From Tropicibacter sp. R16_0 (GTDB lineage: Bacteria > Pseudomonadota > Alphaproteobacteria > Rhodobacterales > Rhodobacteraceae), in NCBI RefSeq assembly GCF_017743935.1, contig NZ_JAGHRE010000001.1, positions 541,683-605,682 on the forward strand: a stretch of 64,000 nt of DNA. The letters are read 5' to 3'. The notes under the pieces are model-generated. The model was given only the letters and a program-made list of their open reading frames with translations, ran no database searches and was not told the DNA's origin. Each line of letters begins with the position of its first letter. Positions within the stretch are counted from its first letter, which is position 1. Shown here in pieces: positions 1 to 8,973 of the stretch. Both the position numbers and the translations under genes were made by a program.

Positions 1-1119
1 GATGCCCGCCACTGGAAAGACCAGCAAAACGGCCCAGGCCGCGCCTGGGGTCAGGATGCCGCTGACGTCCCGGTACGAGCTGTAGACGGCCGACATCTCG
101 GTCCGCTCTGACGGTTTCACCGCCATCAAGAACGGAAGACCTGCGCAGATATCCAGCACGATCATCCACATGGACCCCACCACCATCACGGCAACAGCAA
201 CCCAAGGCATCGGGGAGACCACAGTGGCTGTAACGAAACAGGTGGCGGCTGCGGCAAATCCGATGCGGACGGATTGTTTGACTGACCGGCGCTGCATCCA
301 TTTCAGGATCAGGGGTGAGGCAAAGAGCATACCGTTGGTGAATGACAGCAGGATGCCACCCAGTTGATCTCCCAACCCGCTTTCGATCGCAAAGATCGGC
401 AGGTAAACCACATAGATCCACCAGCCGCAGGACCGGATCACCGCAAAAAGCCATCCGGCCACCAGGCGGGGCTGGGCGAAAAAGCGCGGCAGATAGGCCA
501 ACGGATTGGCGGCTTGGCTGCGTGCCCGGCTGATCAGCTTGCCGTTGCCCAGGCGCATGGCCCAGAACACTGCCAGCATGACGACAGAGGCTATGGCAGA
601 GATCACAAACGGTGCAGGCGTCCAATATTCCAGCAGCAAAACGCCTGCCATCGGGCCAGCTGTCCAGCCAATGGCGCTGTAGAACATGCGGCTGGTCTCA
701 CATTCTCCCAATTCGATGCGGTCAATATAGTCCAGCACATAGGCGTTGAAGCATACGAATGTGGTCACGGCCGCAACTGTGTTGAGCCCCAAGGCGCCGA
801 TGACCGCCACTGGCGTGCCGATGATGGCCAACACGGCTGACGCGGTGAACATCAACGCGCCCGCTGAATAGGCCCATCGGCGCGGCACATAGCGCACGGC
901 ATATGGCACCATCAGGCCTGCGATCAGCGACACGATCCCGATCAGGAAATAGATGAACGAGACGGTCCCTGCATCTCCAAGCGTCCGGTACATGATCAGC
1001 GGAAAGACCGAGATCAGGATGCCGCGCACAACAGCTTCAAGGCCGGCAAGGATACCAAAATCTCGAACAGATGGAGCAGGGGCGTGGCGGACCCACTCGG
1101 GAATGCGGCGTTCATGCAT
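1..1119 (-). CDS. MFS transporter, C-terminus beyond window edge
   Basis: A leftward frame of 373 codons opens at an ATG at 1119 and is still open at base 1. The N-terminus begins MHERRIPEWVRH and is followed by a long series of hydrophobic segments, for example SFIYFLIGIVSLIAGLMVP and PWVAVAVMVVGSMWMIVLD, as in a 12-helix major facilitator. An in-frame TGA lies five codons before the ATG, which fixes the start region. It is the last gene of a leftward run of three inner-membrane exporter-type genes, 106 bases after the EamA gene. The family moves small solutes by proton or sodium coupling; the substrate cannot be read from the sequence. Seen: frame and hydrophobicity. Inferred: transport role. 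Confidence 0.85.
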   Translation of the reverse strand, partial: MHERRIPEWVRHAPAPSVRDFGILAGLEAVVRGILISVFPLIMYRTLGDAGTVSFIYFLIGIVSLIAGLMVPYAVRYVPRRWAYSAGALMFTASAVLAIIGTPVAVIGALGLNTVAAVTTFVCFNAYVLDYIDRIELGECETSRMFYSAIGWTAGPMAGVLLLEYWTPAPFVISAIASVVMLAVFWAMRLGNGKLISRARSQAANPLAYLPRFFAQPRLVAGWLFAVIRSCGWWIYVVYLPIFAIESGLGDQLGGILLSFTNGMLFASPLILKWMQRRSVKQSVRIGFAAAATCFVTATVVSPMPWVAVAVMVVGSMWMIVLDICAGLPFLMAVKPSERTEMSAVYSSYRDVSGILTPGAAWAVLLVFPVAGI

Positions 1120-1225
1120 GGCGAGGACTCACTTGTTTTTGAGCCCAGTGTGTATGCTGTGGAATGCTGGTCTTTGGGGTTTGCGACATGGGGGTCGCCC
1201 ACAGACCGCGCGCCCGAATTATTCT

Positions 1226-2110
1226 TCAACGCTTGGCCTGCCGCCCCTCGCGCCACGCCAGCACCAGCGCACCACTCAAGATGATGGCGGCACCGATGAG
1301 GCTCACGCTGTCGGGGATAACGTCAAAGCCGATAAAGTCGTAAAGGGCGGCAAAGATCAGCGTTGCATAGCTGAACGGTGCCACGAACGAGGCATCCGCC
1401 CGCGCCATGCCATTGACAAAACACGCTTGGGCGCAGGCCATCAGGAACCCGATGCCAACCAGTGCTGCCCATTGCTCGGGTGTCGGCATTTGCCAGACCG
1501 GCAACACAGCTACGGTTGCAATGGCCAAACCCATGGAATTGTTGATCAGCAGGATTTGAAAAGGGGATTCCCGCGACGATAGCTTTTTGATGAAAATAAG
1601 CTCCATCCCCATCACCAATGCGGCCCCCAAGGCCAAAAGGGCGGCCGGTTGGAAGCTGTCGGGTGTTGGCCTCAGCAGGATCAGGGCCCCGAACAGGGCA
1701 ACAAGTGCAGCGCCCCACCGCCATGGTCCGACCCGTTCACCAAGCAAGGGAATGGCAAAAACCATGGCAAATACCGGGTTCAGGAATGAAATCGCCGTTG
1801 CATCGGCCATGGGGATGTAGGCGACGCTGGCAAACATCAGCGTCACACCGGACCAACCAAAGGTGGTGCGCCCAATGTGCAGGCCCCAATGTGGACGCTG
1901 CAGGGGCGGGCGGGTCACCGCGACGACGGTTCCGATGGCGATGAAAGCAAACAGGAAACGACCGTGGCTGATCTGCATGGGATGCAACTCAGGACCCAAC
2001 GCGCCGGTGCCAAGAGCCTTTGCCAGCAGCGTCGTGCCAGCGATAAAAGCGGTGGCGGTAAAAATCAGCGCGGCAGCAAGGGCCGGGTTCTGTTTGCGGG
2101 GTTCGTACAT
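1226..2110 (-). CDS. EamA/DMT family transporter (RhaT-like permease)
   Basis: The 294-residue product has about ten hydrophobic helices arranged as two EamA repeats (roughly residues 15-145 and 155-290), the usual size for the drug/metabolite transporter superfamily. The frame is open further upstream to 2344, but that part overlaps the preceding MFS gene and has no membrane character, so the ATG at 2110 (MYEPRKQNPALAA) is chosen. Typical family segments are visible, such as AISFLNPVFAMVFAIPLLGE at the end of repeat one. It lies 74 bases after the upstream MFS gene on the same strand and may share its transcript. It is probably an inner-membrane exporter of a small metabolite; the substrate is unknown. 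Confidence 0.88.
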   Translation of the reverse strand: MYEPRKQNPALAAALIFTATAFIAGTTLLAKALGTGALGPELHPMQISHGRFLFAFIAIGTVVAVTRPPLQRPHWGLHIGRTTFGWSGVTLMFASVAYIPMADATAISFLNPVFAMVFAIPLLGERVGPWRWGAALVALFGALILLRPTPDSFQPAALLALGAALVMGMELIFIKKLSSRESPFQILLINNSMGLAIATVAVLPVWQMPTPEQWAALVGIGFLMACAQACFVNGMARADASFVAPFSYATLIFAALYDFIGFDVIPDSVSLIGAAIILSGALVLAWREGRQAKR

Positions 2111-2184
2111 GGCCCTAGCGGTGGACGAGCCGCTGTCGATTGGCAAGCGCGAAAATGTGTGGGGTACAAAGGCAGCAGGCGGCG

Positions 2185-3414
2185 TTACAACTGCAGCCGT
2201 CGCCAGCCGTATAGCCAGATCATGCCCATGCCAAATGCCCCCAGAATGTAGGGCAAACGCAATGCGGCTTCGCGTCCCAGCGAAGGTTCCATTGCCGCAA
2301 CGATAGCCCCGCCGATCAAAGCCCCAAACGGCATCATGCCCCATCCGAAGAAGCGATAGAGGCTGTTGACGCGACCCAACAGGTCATCCGGTATCAGGCG
2401 TTGCCGATATGAAACCGTGACTACGTTCCACAACAGGGCGGCGAACATCTCGGCAAAGAGCGCAAGGGCAACCAGCCAGACAGAAGTCGCAAGCCAGATC
2501 ACACCCAAAGTCGCCGATAACAATGCCAGTGCAACCAGAAGGGATCGGCGGCGCCCCAAGCGCGCCGCTATGGCTGGACAAAGCAGCCCGCCGGCAACGC
2601 CCCCGGCTGCACCAGCGGTCAGCAGCAGGCCATGCCCGGCGGCACCCAATCCCAGGATTTCCTGGCTGTAGAGGATAAGAACCGTCAGCGTCATCAGCGA
2701 GATCGCATTCATCAGCCCCAGCAGGATCGCCAGTTCCAAGATGACCCGATGCCCTCGCAGCCAGGCGATCCCCTCGCGGGCCTCCTCCGTCCAGGAGCGG
2801 CGTGTTGGGGCCAGGCGCGGTGCAATCGCCATGCACCAGACCAATCCTGCCGCCAGCGCAAAGGTGGCAGCATCCAGCACAAAGGGGGCAGGTACGGCCG
2901 TTGCGATTAGCAGGCCGGCGAGGGGCGGGCCAACAAAAGAGCCCATGATCTGCTCGATGCTCCAGATTTGCCCATTTGCGCGTTCCAACTGATCGGCTGA
3001 GACCACGGTAGGCAGGACGGTCTGGGCCGCGTTGTCTCGCAGCACCTCGGCTGAGCCCAGCAAGAAGGCCAGCACTGATATCGCCGCGATGTAAAGCTCG
3101 GCCTGCGCCACCGGAAACTCGGGCGCGCTCAGAATGACCGCCACCACGCCAAAGGTCAGCAGCATCCGCACCAGATCGGCCTGCACCATCAAGCGTCGGC
3201 GATCCATACGGTCGGTCCAGACGCCTGCGGGAATGGAAAACAGCAGCCACGGCAGACGCGTGGCAAAGGCGACCATGGCGATCAGCATCGGATCGCGGGT
3301 GATCAGGGTTGCGAGCCAGGGAAAAGCCAGGGCCGATACCCCATCCCCCAGATTTGAAATGGCAGAAGCGGAAAACAGCAGGCGATAATTGCGCAAAGAC
3401 CAAAGCGTTGTCAT
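2185..3414 (-). CDS. MFS transporter (EntS-like / DHA3-type)
   Basis: A 409-residue polytopic membrane protein with about 12 helices. The loop between helices 2 and 3 contains GVWTDRMDRRRLM, a clear form of the MFS signature G-x-x-x-D-R-x-x-R-R. The N-terminus LWSLRNYRLLFSASAISNLGDG is typical of the EntS-like macrolide/siderophore exporter group (MFS_3). A TTG start at 3495 would add 27 residues, but these are not membrane-like and the stretch contains a perfect hairpin, so ATG 3414 is preferred. First gene of the three-gene leftward exporter run. Substrate not determinable; efflux is an inference from the subfamily. Confidence 0.85.
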   Translation of the reverse strand: MTTLWSLRNYRLLFSASAISNLGDGVSALAFPWLATLITRDPMLIAMVAFATRLPWLLFSIPAGVWTDRMDRRRLMVQADLVRMLLTFGVVAVILSAPEFPVAQAELYIAAISVLAFLLGSAEVLRDNAAQTVLPTVVSADQLERANGQIWSIEQIMGSFVGPPLAGLLIATAVPAPFVLDAATFALAAGLVWCMAIAPRLAPTRRSWTEEAREGIAWLRGHRVILELAILLGLMNAISLMTLTVLILYSQEILGLGAAGHGLLLTAGAAGGVAGGLLCPAIAARLGRRRSLLVALALLSATLGVIWLATSVWLVALALFAEMFAALLWNVVTVSYRQRLIPDDLLGRVNSLYRFFGWGMMPFGALIGGAIVAAMEPSLGREAALRLPYILGAFGMGMIWLYGWRRLQL

Positions 3415-3472
3415 GCGCGCATTGGTTGCCAAATCGTGGGGAACGTCAAGGCGCGTGACAAAATGAAGGTCT

Positions 3473-3489
3473 ACCCCTTCAAAAGGGGT
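3473..3489. promoter_or_regulatory. 7-bp inverted repeat upstream of the MFS gene
   Basis: ACCCCTT-CAA-AAGGGGT is a perfect 7-bp dyad with a 3-base centre, about 60 bases before the chosen ATG of the MFS gene. It could be a 5' leader hairpin or an operator. No T-run follows in either direction, so it is not a terminator. Confidence 0.35.
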
Positions 3490-3697
3490 TTTCAAGCCCC
3501 GATTCCTTCGTTATGGAGCCATCCCATGATCAAAGTTGCACATATCACCCTGCTCCGACGCCGACGCTTTGCTGCGTAATCGGCCCGTTTGATCCTGCGC
3601 GTCTCTGTAATCCGCGCGAACCCACCTCAAAATGTTGACGAAACCGCCCTCTGTGTTGCACTGATCGGGCTTCAACTCTTCGAAAAGGATGATCCAG

Positions 3698-4885
3698 ATG
3701 ATCCCGTCCGTTCTGCCGACCTATAATCGTGCGCCCCTTCAGTTCGTGAAGGGCGAAGGCGCTTGGCTGATCGAGGCAGACGGCCGACGTTTTCTGGATC
3801 TGGGCGCAGGCATCGCGGTGAACGCGCTGGGCCATGCGCACCCGGCTTTGGTTCAGGCGCTGACCGATCAGGCGCAGGCCTTGTGGCATGTGTCAAACCT
3901 GTATGAGATCCCGCAACAGCAGGCGTTGGCCGACAAGCTGGTCGAGCATACCTTTGCCGACACGGTGTTTTTTACCAATTCCGGGACGGAATCCTGCGAA
4001 TTGGCGGTCAAGATGGCCCGCAAGTATTTCCACGACAAAGGCCAGCCTGAAAAGGTCGAGATCATCACCTTTGACGGCTCGTTCCATGGCCGGTCCTCGG
4101 CAGGCATTGCCGCCGCCGGGTCCGAGAAGATGACCAAGGGCTTCGGCCCTTTGCTGGGCGGCTTTGTCCACCTGACGTTTGGTGATCTGGATGGTGTAAC
4201 CAATGCCATTTCAGAAAACACCGCCGCGATCATGATCGAGCCGGTGCAGGGCGAGGGCGGCATTCGCCCCGTGCCAGATGCGGAGCTCAAGGCGCTGCGC
4301 CAAATCTGCGACGACAACGGCCTGCTGCTGATCCTGGACGAGGTGCAATGCGGCGTTGGCCGGACCGGCAAGCTCTTTGCCCATGAATGGGCGGGCATCA
4401 CGCCCGACATCATGATGGTCGCCAAAGGCATCGGCGGCGGCTTCCCCCTGGGCGCTGTGCTGGCCACTGAAGAGGCCGCATCGGGCATGGTCGCGGGCAC
4501 GCATGGCTCGACCTATGGCGGCAACCCGCTGGGCTGTGCCGTTGGTTGCGCCGTCATCGACCACGTTGCGAACCCCGAGTTCCTGGCCGAGGTGAACCGC
4601 AAATCGGGCCTACTGCGGCAAAAGCTCGAAGGGCTGATCGCCCATCACCCGGACGTGTTCGAAGAGGTTCGCGGATCGGGCATGATGCTGGGGATCAAGT
4701 GCAAGGCCACCAACATCGACGTGGTGAACGCGGGCTATGACAATCAGGTCATCACCGTTCCTGCCGCCGATAACGTGATCCGCCTTTTGCCGCCGCTGAC
4801 TCTGACCGAGGACGACATTGCCGAGGCCACGAGCCGCCTCGACGCCGCCGCAAAACAGGTCGAAAGCCAGCTGGAAACCGCCTGA
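3698..4885 (+). CDS. argD: Acetylornithine aminotransferase
   Basis: Class III PLP-dependent aminotransferase converting N-acetylglutamate semialdehyde to N-acetylornithine in arginine synthesis (the family often also serves as succinyldiaminopimelate aminotransferase). 395 residues, normal length. Visible landmarks: FTNSGTESCELAVKMARKY (PLP phosphate region), FHGRS, the aspartate of ILDEVQCGVGRTG (about residue 214) and the Schiff-base lysine in MVAKGIGGGFPLG (about 243). The frame also has an ATG at 3689, but AAGGA at 3685-3689 sits eight bases before ATG 3698, so the start giving MIPSVLPTYN is chosen. Followed 75 bases later by argF on the same strand; the pair is the arginine operon. Confidence 0.97.
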   Translation: MIPSVLPTYNRAPLQFVKGEGAWLIEADGRRFLDLGAGIAVNALGHAHPALVQALTDQAQALWHVSNLYEIPQQQALADKLVEHTFADTVFFTNSGTESCELAVKMARKYFHDKGQPEKVEIITFDGSFHGRSSAGIAAAGSEKMTKGFGPLLGGFVHLTFGDLDGVTNAISENTAAIMIEPVQGEGGIRPVPDAELKALRQICDDNGLLLILDEVQCGVGRTGKLFAHEWAGITPDIMMVAKGIGGGFPLGAVLATEEAASGMVAGTHGSTYGGNPLGCAVGCAVIDHVANPEFLAEVNRKSGLLRQKLEGLIAHHPDVFEEVRGSGMMLGIKCKATNIDVVNAGYDNQVITVPAADNVIRLLPPLTLTEDDIAEATSRLDAAAKQVESQLETA

Positions 4886-4910
4886 TCTTCATCTTTTCGA
4901 AAATACTCCG

Positions 4911-4943
4911 GGGGTCCGGGGGCAGCGCCCCCGGCTTCGGTCC
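4911..4943. repeat. GC-rich intergenic palindrome between argD and argF
   Basis: The argD-argF gap holds CCGGGGGC-AGC-GCCCCCGG (4916-4934), an 8-bp perfect stem with a 3-base loop, flanked by GGGGTCC and GGTCCC that extend the pairing. It is preceded by AAAATACTCC. From memory this combination recurs between genes in many Rhodobacteraceae, but I cannot count copies here. It could attenuate or stabilise the argD-argF message. No T-run follows. Confidence 0.6.
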
Positions 4944-4960
4944 CAAAAACAGACAGTGAT

Positions 4961-5887
4961 ATGAACCATTTCCTCGACATCCACAAAACCGATGCCGCCG
5001 ACCTGCGCAGCATCATCGACCAGGCCGCCAAGACCAAGGCCGCGCGCGTCGGTCAGCCAAAGGCTGCCCTTGACGAAGACCTACCACTGAAGGACCGCAT
5101 GGTTGCGCTGATCTTTGAAAAGCCGTCAACCCGGACCCGCGTGTCCTTTGACGTGGGCGTGCGCCAGATGGGCGGTCAGACCATGGTACTTTCCGGCAAG
5201 GACATGCAGCTTGGCCATGGTGAAACCATCGCTGACACCGCCCGCGTCCTGTCGCGCTATGTTGACATGATCATGATCCGCACGTTTGACGAAACCGTCC
5301 TGACCGAGATGGCGGAATATGCCAGCGTGCCCGTCATCAACGGTCTGACCGACCGCACCCACCCTTGCCAGATCATGGCCGATGTCCTGACGTTCGAAGA
5401 ACACCGTGGCCCGATCAAGGGCAAAAAAGTGGTCTGGACCGGCGACGGCAACAACGTCTGCGCGTCTTTCCTGCATGCCGCTGGTCAGTTTGGCTTTGAT
5501 TTCACCTTCACCGGCCCGCCGCAGTTCGACCCCGAAGAAGAGTTCATGGGTTTTGCCCGCCAGAAGGGCTCCAAGGTTGTGGTCGAACGGGATGCGTTCA
5601 AGGCGGTCGAGGAGGCCGATCTGGTGGTCGCCGACACCTGGGTGTCGATGCATGACGCGCAATCCGCCAAGGAACGCCGCCACAACATGCTGCGCCCCTA
5701 TCAGGTCAACGCCGAACTCATGTCCCACGCCAAACCCGATGCATTGTTCATGCATTGCCTGCCCGCACACCGCGAGGAAGAGGCGACATCCGAAGTTATG
5801 GACGGCCCGAACTCGGTGATCTTTGACGAGGCTGAAAACCGCCTGCATGCGCAAAAAGCCATCATGCGCTGGTGCCTGGGTAACTAA
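4961..5887 (+). CDS. argF: Ornithine carbamoyltransferase
   Basis: Catalyses ornithine + carbamoyl phosphate to citrulline. 308 residues, the standard length. The carbamoyl-phosphate motif STRTR is at about 56-60 ([13 protein letters not shown]), HPCQ follows GLTDRT, and the ornithine-side motif HCLPAHR is near the C-terminus. The SMG-type loop appears as DTWVSMHD. Start ATG 4961; no strong ribosome site is visible, so translation may depend partly on argD. Downstream, 21 bases separate it from the ACT-GNAT gene, probably in the same operon. Confidence 0.97.
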   Translation: MNHFLDIHKTDAADLRSIIDQAAKTKAARVGQPKAALDEDLPLKDRMVALIFEKPSTRTRVSFDVGVRQMGGQTMVLSGKDMQLGHGETIADTARVLSRYVDMIMIRTFDETVLTEMAEYASVPVINGLTDRTHPCQIMADVLTFEEHRGPIKGKKVVWTGDGNNVCASFLHAAGQFGFDFTFTGPPQFDPEEEFMGFARQKGSKVVVERDAFKAVEEADLVVADTWVSMHDAQSAKERRHNMLRPYQVNAELMSHAKPDALFMHCLPAHREEEATSEVMDGPNSVIFDEAENRLHAQKAIMRWCLGN

Positions 5888-5908
5888 GCCAAGCTAAGGA
5901 CAAACAAC

Positions 5909-6793
5909 ATGACTGTGCAGCTCGTGCTGAACGCGCTGCCGGGAGCCTATGCGGTGACCCGGCGTGCGCCCGATATGCCTGTGCCGGATTGGGCGCAAGG
6001 CGAGGGGTTGGTGAGTATTACCCAAGCCTCCGATGAAACCTCGATCCTGTGCCGTGAGGATCGCGTGCCCGGAACCGAGCAATGCTCGGGCGGATGGCGG
6101 GCGGTTCAGGTGTCCAACCTGGTCGATCTGGATGTCCCCGGCGTGGTGCTTTCGGCGGTGCAGCCGATTTCCCAGGCCGGTTTGGGTGTTTTTGTCACCT
6201 CGACCTTTGATCGTGACTATTTGTTGGTGCGCGCCGCAGAAGACGTCGCTGCGCAAATCGCCTGGATTAGGGCGGGGCATCACTATTGCGATGGCAAAGT
6301 GACTTACCGCTTGGCAGTGCCTTCGGATGGTGAGGCGCTGGCTCAGGTTCATTTCGAAACCTGGCAGGAGACCTATGCCAAGATCGCCCCGCCCGAGGTG
6401 CGCCTGGCGTTGAATCTGGCCCACCGCACGCGGTATTGGCAGGCCCGACTGGAGACAGACGCGCAGACGCTGGTTGCCGAAGCCGGTGGACGTATCATAG
6501 GTCTGTGTGCGCTGTCGGGACATGCGGCCGAGGTCGACCACCTTTACGTCTTGAAGGCTGCCCGCGGCGCTGGAGTAGGTGCGCATCTTCTGCAGTTGGC
6601 CCGGAGCTTCTCTGCCAATGTGGGCAATACTCAGGTGACATTGGCCGTGGTCAAAGAGAACACACAAGCGATCGGGTTCTATGCGGCGCAGGGCGGTCAC
6701 GTCGTGGCTGAAAAACAAGACAAGGGGCCGCTGTGGAAATCCGACAACCTGATCTTTGGCTGGCCTGTGGCGAAACAGGCCTCTACCGGGTGA
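5909..6793 (+). CDS. ACT-like domain / GNAT acetyltransferase fusion
   Basis: 294 residues in two parts. Residues 1-125 resemble an ACT-type ligand-binding fold of the CASTOR/ACT_7 kind: VPDWAQGEGLVSITQASDETSILC, then LDVPGVVLSAVQPISQAGLGVFVTSTFDRDYLLV. Residues 130-290 are a GNAT domain with the acetyl-CoA loop in VLKAARGAGVGAHLLQLA (R-x-x-G-x-G form) and the typical ENTQAIGFYAAQGG near the end. A ribosome site AAGGA precedes the ATG. It sits 21 bases after argF and so is probably co-transcribed with arginine genes. The acetyl acceptor is unknown. The ACT assignment rests on motif likeness only. Its stop overlaps the stop of the opposing LysR gene by 11 bases. Confidence 0.8.
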   Translation: MTVQLVLNALPGAYAVTRRAPDMPVPDWAQGEGLVSITQASDETSILCREDRVPGTEQCSGGWRAVQVSNLVDLDVPGVVLSAVQPISQAGLGVFVTSTFDRDYLLVRAAEDVAAQIAWIRAGHHYCDGKVTYRLAVPSDGEALAQVHFETWQETYAKIAPPEVRLALNLAHRTRYWQARLETDAQTLVAEAGGRIIGLCALSGHAAEVDHLYVLKAARGAGVGAHLLQLARSFSANVGNTQVTLAVVKENTQAIGFYAAQGGHVVAEKQDKGPLWKSDNLIFGWPVAKQASTG

Positions 6794-7709
6794 TCAAAGC
6801 GCGTGCCTCAGGCCCGGTGAACCATTCGTGCAACCGGTCCTGAAAGACCTGCACCAAGCGGCGCGGCGTTCCGGCGGCGCGTCCTGTGACCAGATGCAGG
6901 GGCTCTCCATCCGTGAGCGGCAGCGCCTGGACCAGGTCCCCGCCATAGCTCTGCTCGGTGCGGGGCCGCATGTTCAGAACGGCCACGCCAGCGCCTGCAC
7001 CAACCAGCGAACGCACCATTTCGACGCTTGTACAAGTGGCGGCGACCCGTGGCGTGACCCCCGCGGCCCGTAGCAGGCGGCGAACATAAGCTCCGGCCAC
7101 GGGCAGGTCGAGCAGAACAAGGGGAACGTCGTCTAAATCAGACAAACTCAGCTTTGATCTTGTGCTCAATTCATGTCCGTAGGGGGCAAGCACATAAGGC
7201 GGAAGGTCCATCAATGGGCGCGTGTCCACTCCGGCCAACAGCTCGTCCCCGGCGAAAATGGCGACATCCAGCGTGCCCTCCAAAAGCCCAGATTGCGCCG
7301 TGATATTGTCGCATTCTTGCAAATTGAAGTTCAGTTCAGGGCTATCGTCACTTAGATTTTGCAAGATATGCGGCAAAAACGCCGGAGCAATGGGTGCGTA
7401 GTAGCCGACGTGAAGCGTGCCGCGCAAACCCTGGTTCAGGGCATATCCCTGTTGCATGACGTCGGAATACGCTTCGATCAATGGTTTTATCCGCGCCGCC
7501 AAGGCCCGCCCGGCCGGGGTGGCGGTGATGCCACGGGCGCGGGCGCGCACCAGCAACGTGGCGCCAAATTCCGCCTCGACCCGGTCGATGGCCGAGGCCA
7601 CGGCGGACGGCGCCACATTCAAGACCTCTGCCGCCCCTGTGATCGAACCGCAGTCGACCGCGACCGAATAGGCCCGCAGCAGGCGGAGGGATAGGCGAAG
7701 ATCGTCCAT
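6783..7709 (-). CDS. LysR-family transcriptional regulator
   Basis: 308 residues. Winged helix-turn-helix at about 5-65 (LRLLRAYSVAVDCGSITGAA, then APSAVASAIDRVEAEFGATL), followed by a periplasmic-binding-protein-like effector domain with VGYYAPIAPAFLPHIL and GAGAGVAVLN. It lies divergent to the hydroxylase gene at 7822 across 112 bases, the usual layout for a LysR regulator and its target. Effector unknown. Confidence is high for family, moderate for target. Confidence 0.93.
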   Translation of the reverse strand: MDDLRLSLRLLRAYSVAVDCGSITGAAEVLNVAPSAVASAIDRVEAEFGATLLVRARARGITATPAGRALAARIKPLIEAYSDVMQQGYALNQGLRGTLHVGYYAPIAPAFLPHILQNLSDDSPELNFNLQECDNITAQSGLLEGTLDVAIFAGDELLAGVDTRPLMDLPPYVLAPYGHELSTRSKLSLSDLDDVPLVLLDLPVAGAYVRRLLRAAGVTPRVAATCTSVEMVRSLVGAGAGVAVLNMRPRTEQSYGGDLVQALPLTDGEPLHLVTGRAAGTPRRLVQVFQDRLHEWFTGPEARALITR

Positions 7710-7734
7710 CGTGTCCTTCCTCAGAAAATCAGAT

Positions 7735-7772
7735 GTAATTGATCAGTTGGTTCTGTTTTTCAGGTGTAAGTC
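7735..7772. promoter_or_regulatory. Candidate LysR operator in divergent gap
   Basis: The 112-base gap between the LysR gene and the hydroxylase gene has an AT-rich patch with AATTGATCAGTT, centred on the dyad TGATCA, and several T-N11-A pairings as expected for LysR boxes. No clear sigma-70 hexamers could be assigned. Confidence 0.35.
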
Positions 7773-7821
7773 GATGTGACAGGGTGGGTCAACGCAATTG
7801 AGCTAGCAGCAAAGGCCCTCC

Positions 7822-8802
7822 ATGTCCGATACCTCAAAGCTGCCCGGCTGGGCGCATACACCTGATGTGCCTATCGCGGTCTCGCCGTTTTTCAGCTGGC
7901 CGCCAAACCCGGCGCGCATGGCGCAGTGGCTCGCTGTGCGGTGGCTTGGGGTGGCGGAAAATGTCCTTGTCCTGCTGATCGCGTTCATCAGCTGGACCTG
8001 GCTGACCCCGGCGATGGAACGGATGGCGGTGCTGTCCCTCGATTGGATCGCCTTGATCTGGTTGCGCAATCTGGCCTTGATGATCCTGGTGGCTGGTGGG
8101 CTACACCTGTTCTTTTTTCGCGCCCGCAAACAGGGCGCACGGCTCAAGTTCGATCCGCGCCCTTTGGCGGGCAAGGGCAAGCAGTTCACCTTTGCCAATC
8201 AAGTGCACGACAATATGTTTTGGACGCTGGTCAGCGGAGTAGGATGCTGGACTTTTTTCGAAGTGCTGATGTTCCACGGCATGGCGCGGGGGTGGGTTCC
8301 CATGCTTTTGCCCTCGGAACACCCCGTTCTGTTTGTGCTCTTCTTCTTGCTCACCCCGGTCTGGATCTCGTTTCACTTCTATTGGATTCACCGAGCGCTG
8401 CATTGGGGGCCGCTTTACCGCCTGGCGCATGCGCTGCATCATCGCAACGTCAATGTCGGCCCGTGGTCGGGGCTGTCGATGCACCCGGTCGAGGCGTTCT
8501 TTTTCTTCACTTCGATCCTGATCCACCTGGTGGTGCCCGCCCATCCGCTGCACATCCTGTTTCACCTGCAGCATCAGGGGCTGACCGCGGCGACATCACA
8601 CACCGGGTTCGAAAGCTTGCTGGTCAAGGACCGCAAAACGCTGGCGCTGGGGACCTTCCACCACCAGATGCATCACCGGTACTTCGAAGTGAACTATGGC
8701 AACCTGGAAATGCCCTGGGACAAGTGGTTCGGCTCGTTTCATGACGGCACGCCCGAGGCGCACGCCCGTCTCAAGGAGCGCAGGCAAAGACGGGCAGGCT
8801 GA
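7822..8802 (+). CDS. Sterol desaturase / fatty acid hydroxylase family protein
   Basis: 326-residue membrane di-iron oxygenase. Hydrophobic helices occupy about 45-100 and 130-190, and the histidine boxes are HFYWIHRALH, HALHHRNVN and HQMHHRYFEVNYG, spaced as in the fatty acid hydroxylase superfamily (PF04116). Such enzymes hydroxylate or desaturate lipid chains in the membrane. The substrate is not identifiable. The start ATG 7822 is the only one giving the full N-terminus; the ribosome site is weak. Divergent LysR gene upstream suggests regulation by an effector. Downstream is a reverse copy of the dispersed GC-rich repeat. Confidence 0.9.
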   Translation: MSDTSKLPGWAHTPDVPIAVSPFFSWPPNPARMAQWLAVRWLGVAENVLVLLIAFISWTWLTPAMERMAVLSLDWIALIWLRNLALMILVAGGLHLFFFRARKQGARLKFDPRPLAGKGKQFTFANQVHDNMFWTLVSGVGCWTFFEVLMFHGMARGWVPMLLPSEHPVLFVLFFLLTPVWISFHFYWIHRALHWGPLYRLAHALHHRNVNVGPWSGLSMHPVEAFFFFTSILIHLVVPAHPLHILFHLQHQGLTAATSHTGFESLLVKDRKTLALGTFHHQMHHRYFEVNYGNLEMPWDKWFGSFHDGTPEAHARLKERRQRRAG

Positions 8803-8820
8803 CGGTACGGCTGGCCGCGA

Positions 8821-8896
8821 CCGCGCCGAGCGACAAGCGAGGCGCCCGGCCCAACGGAGCAAGGGCCCGGCAGAGCACGCAGCGAGGGCGGGAGCG
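8821..8896 (-). repeat. Dispersed GC-rich structured repeat, copy in reverse orientation
   Basis: Read on the minus strand this gives GCTCCCGCCC, then CTCCGTTGGGCCGGGCGCC and an imperfect hairpin. The same order of blocks occurs at 14319, 20951 and 45896 on the plus strand. It fills most of the 171-base gap between the hydroxylase and the ketopantoate-reductase-like gene. Confidence 0.75.
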
Positions 8897-8973
8897 CTCC
8901 TTGACGTGTCGTGTGGTCACGGTTGCCTCTCTTCCCGTTCGGTCGCAAGATCACTCGGAGGGGAGAGGCCACG

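Noticed and set aside
3635-3662. Sigma-70 promoter before argD (TTGACG with TGCACT)
   Set aside because: The -35 looks good, but the -10 at 17 bases is poor, so no promoter was listed.
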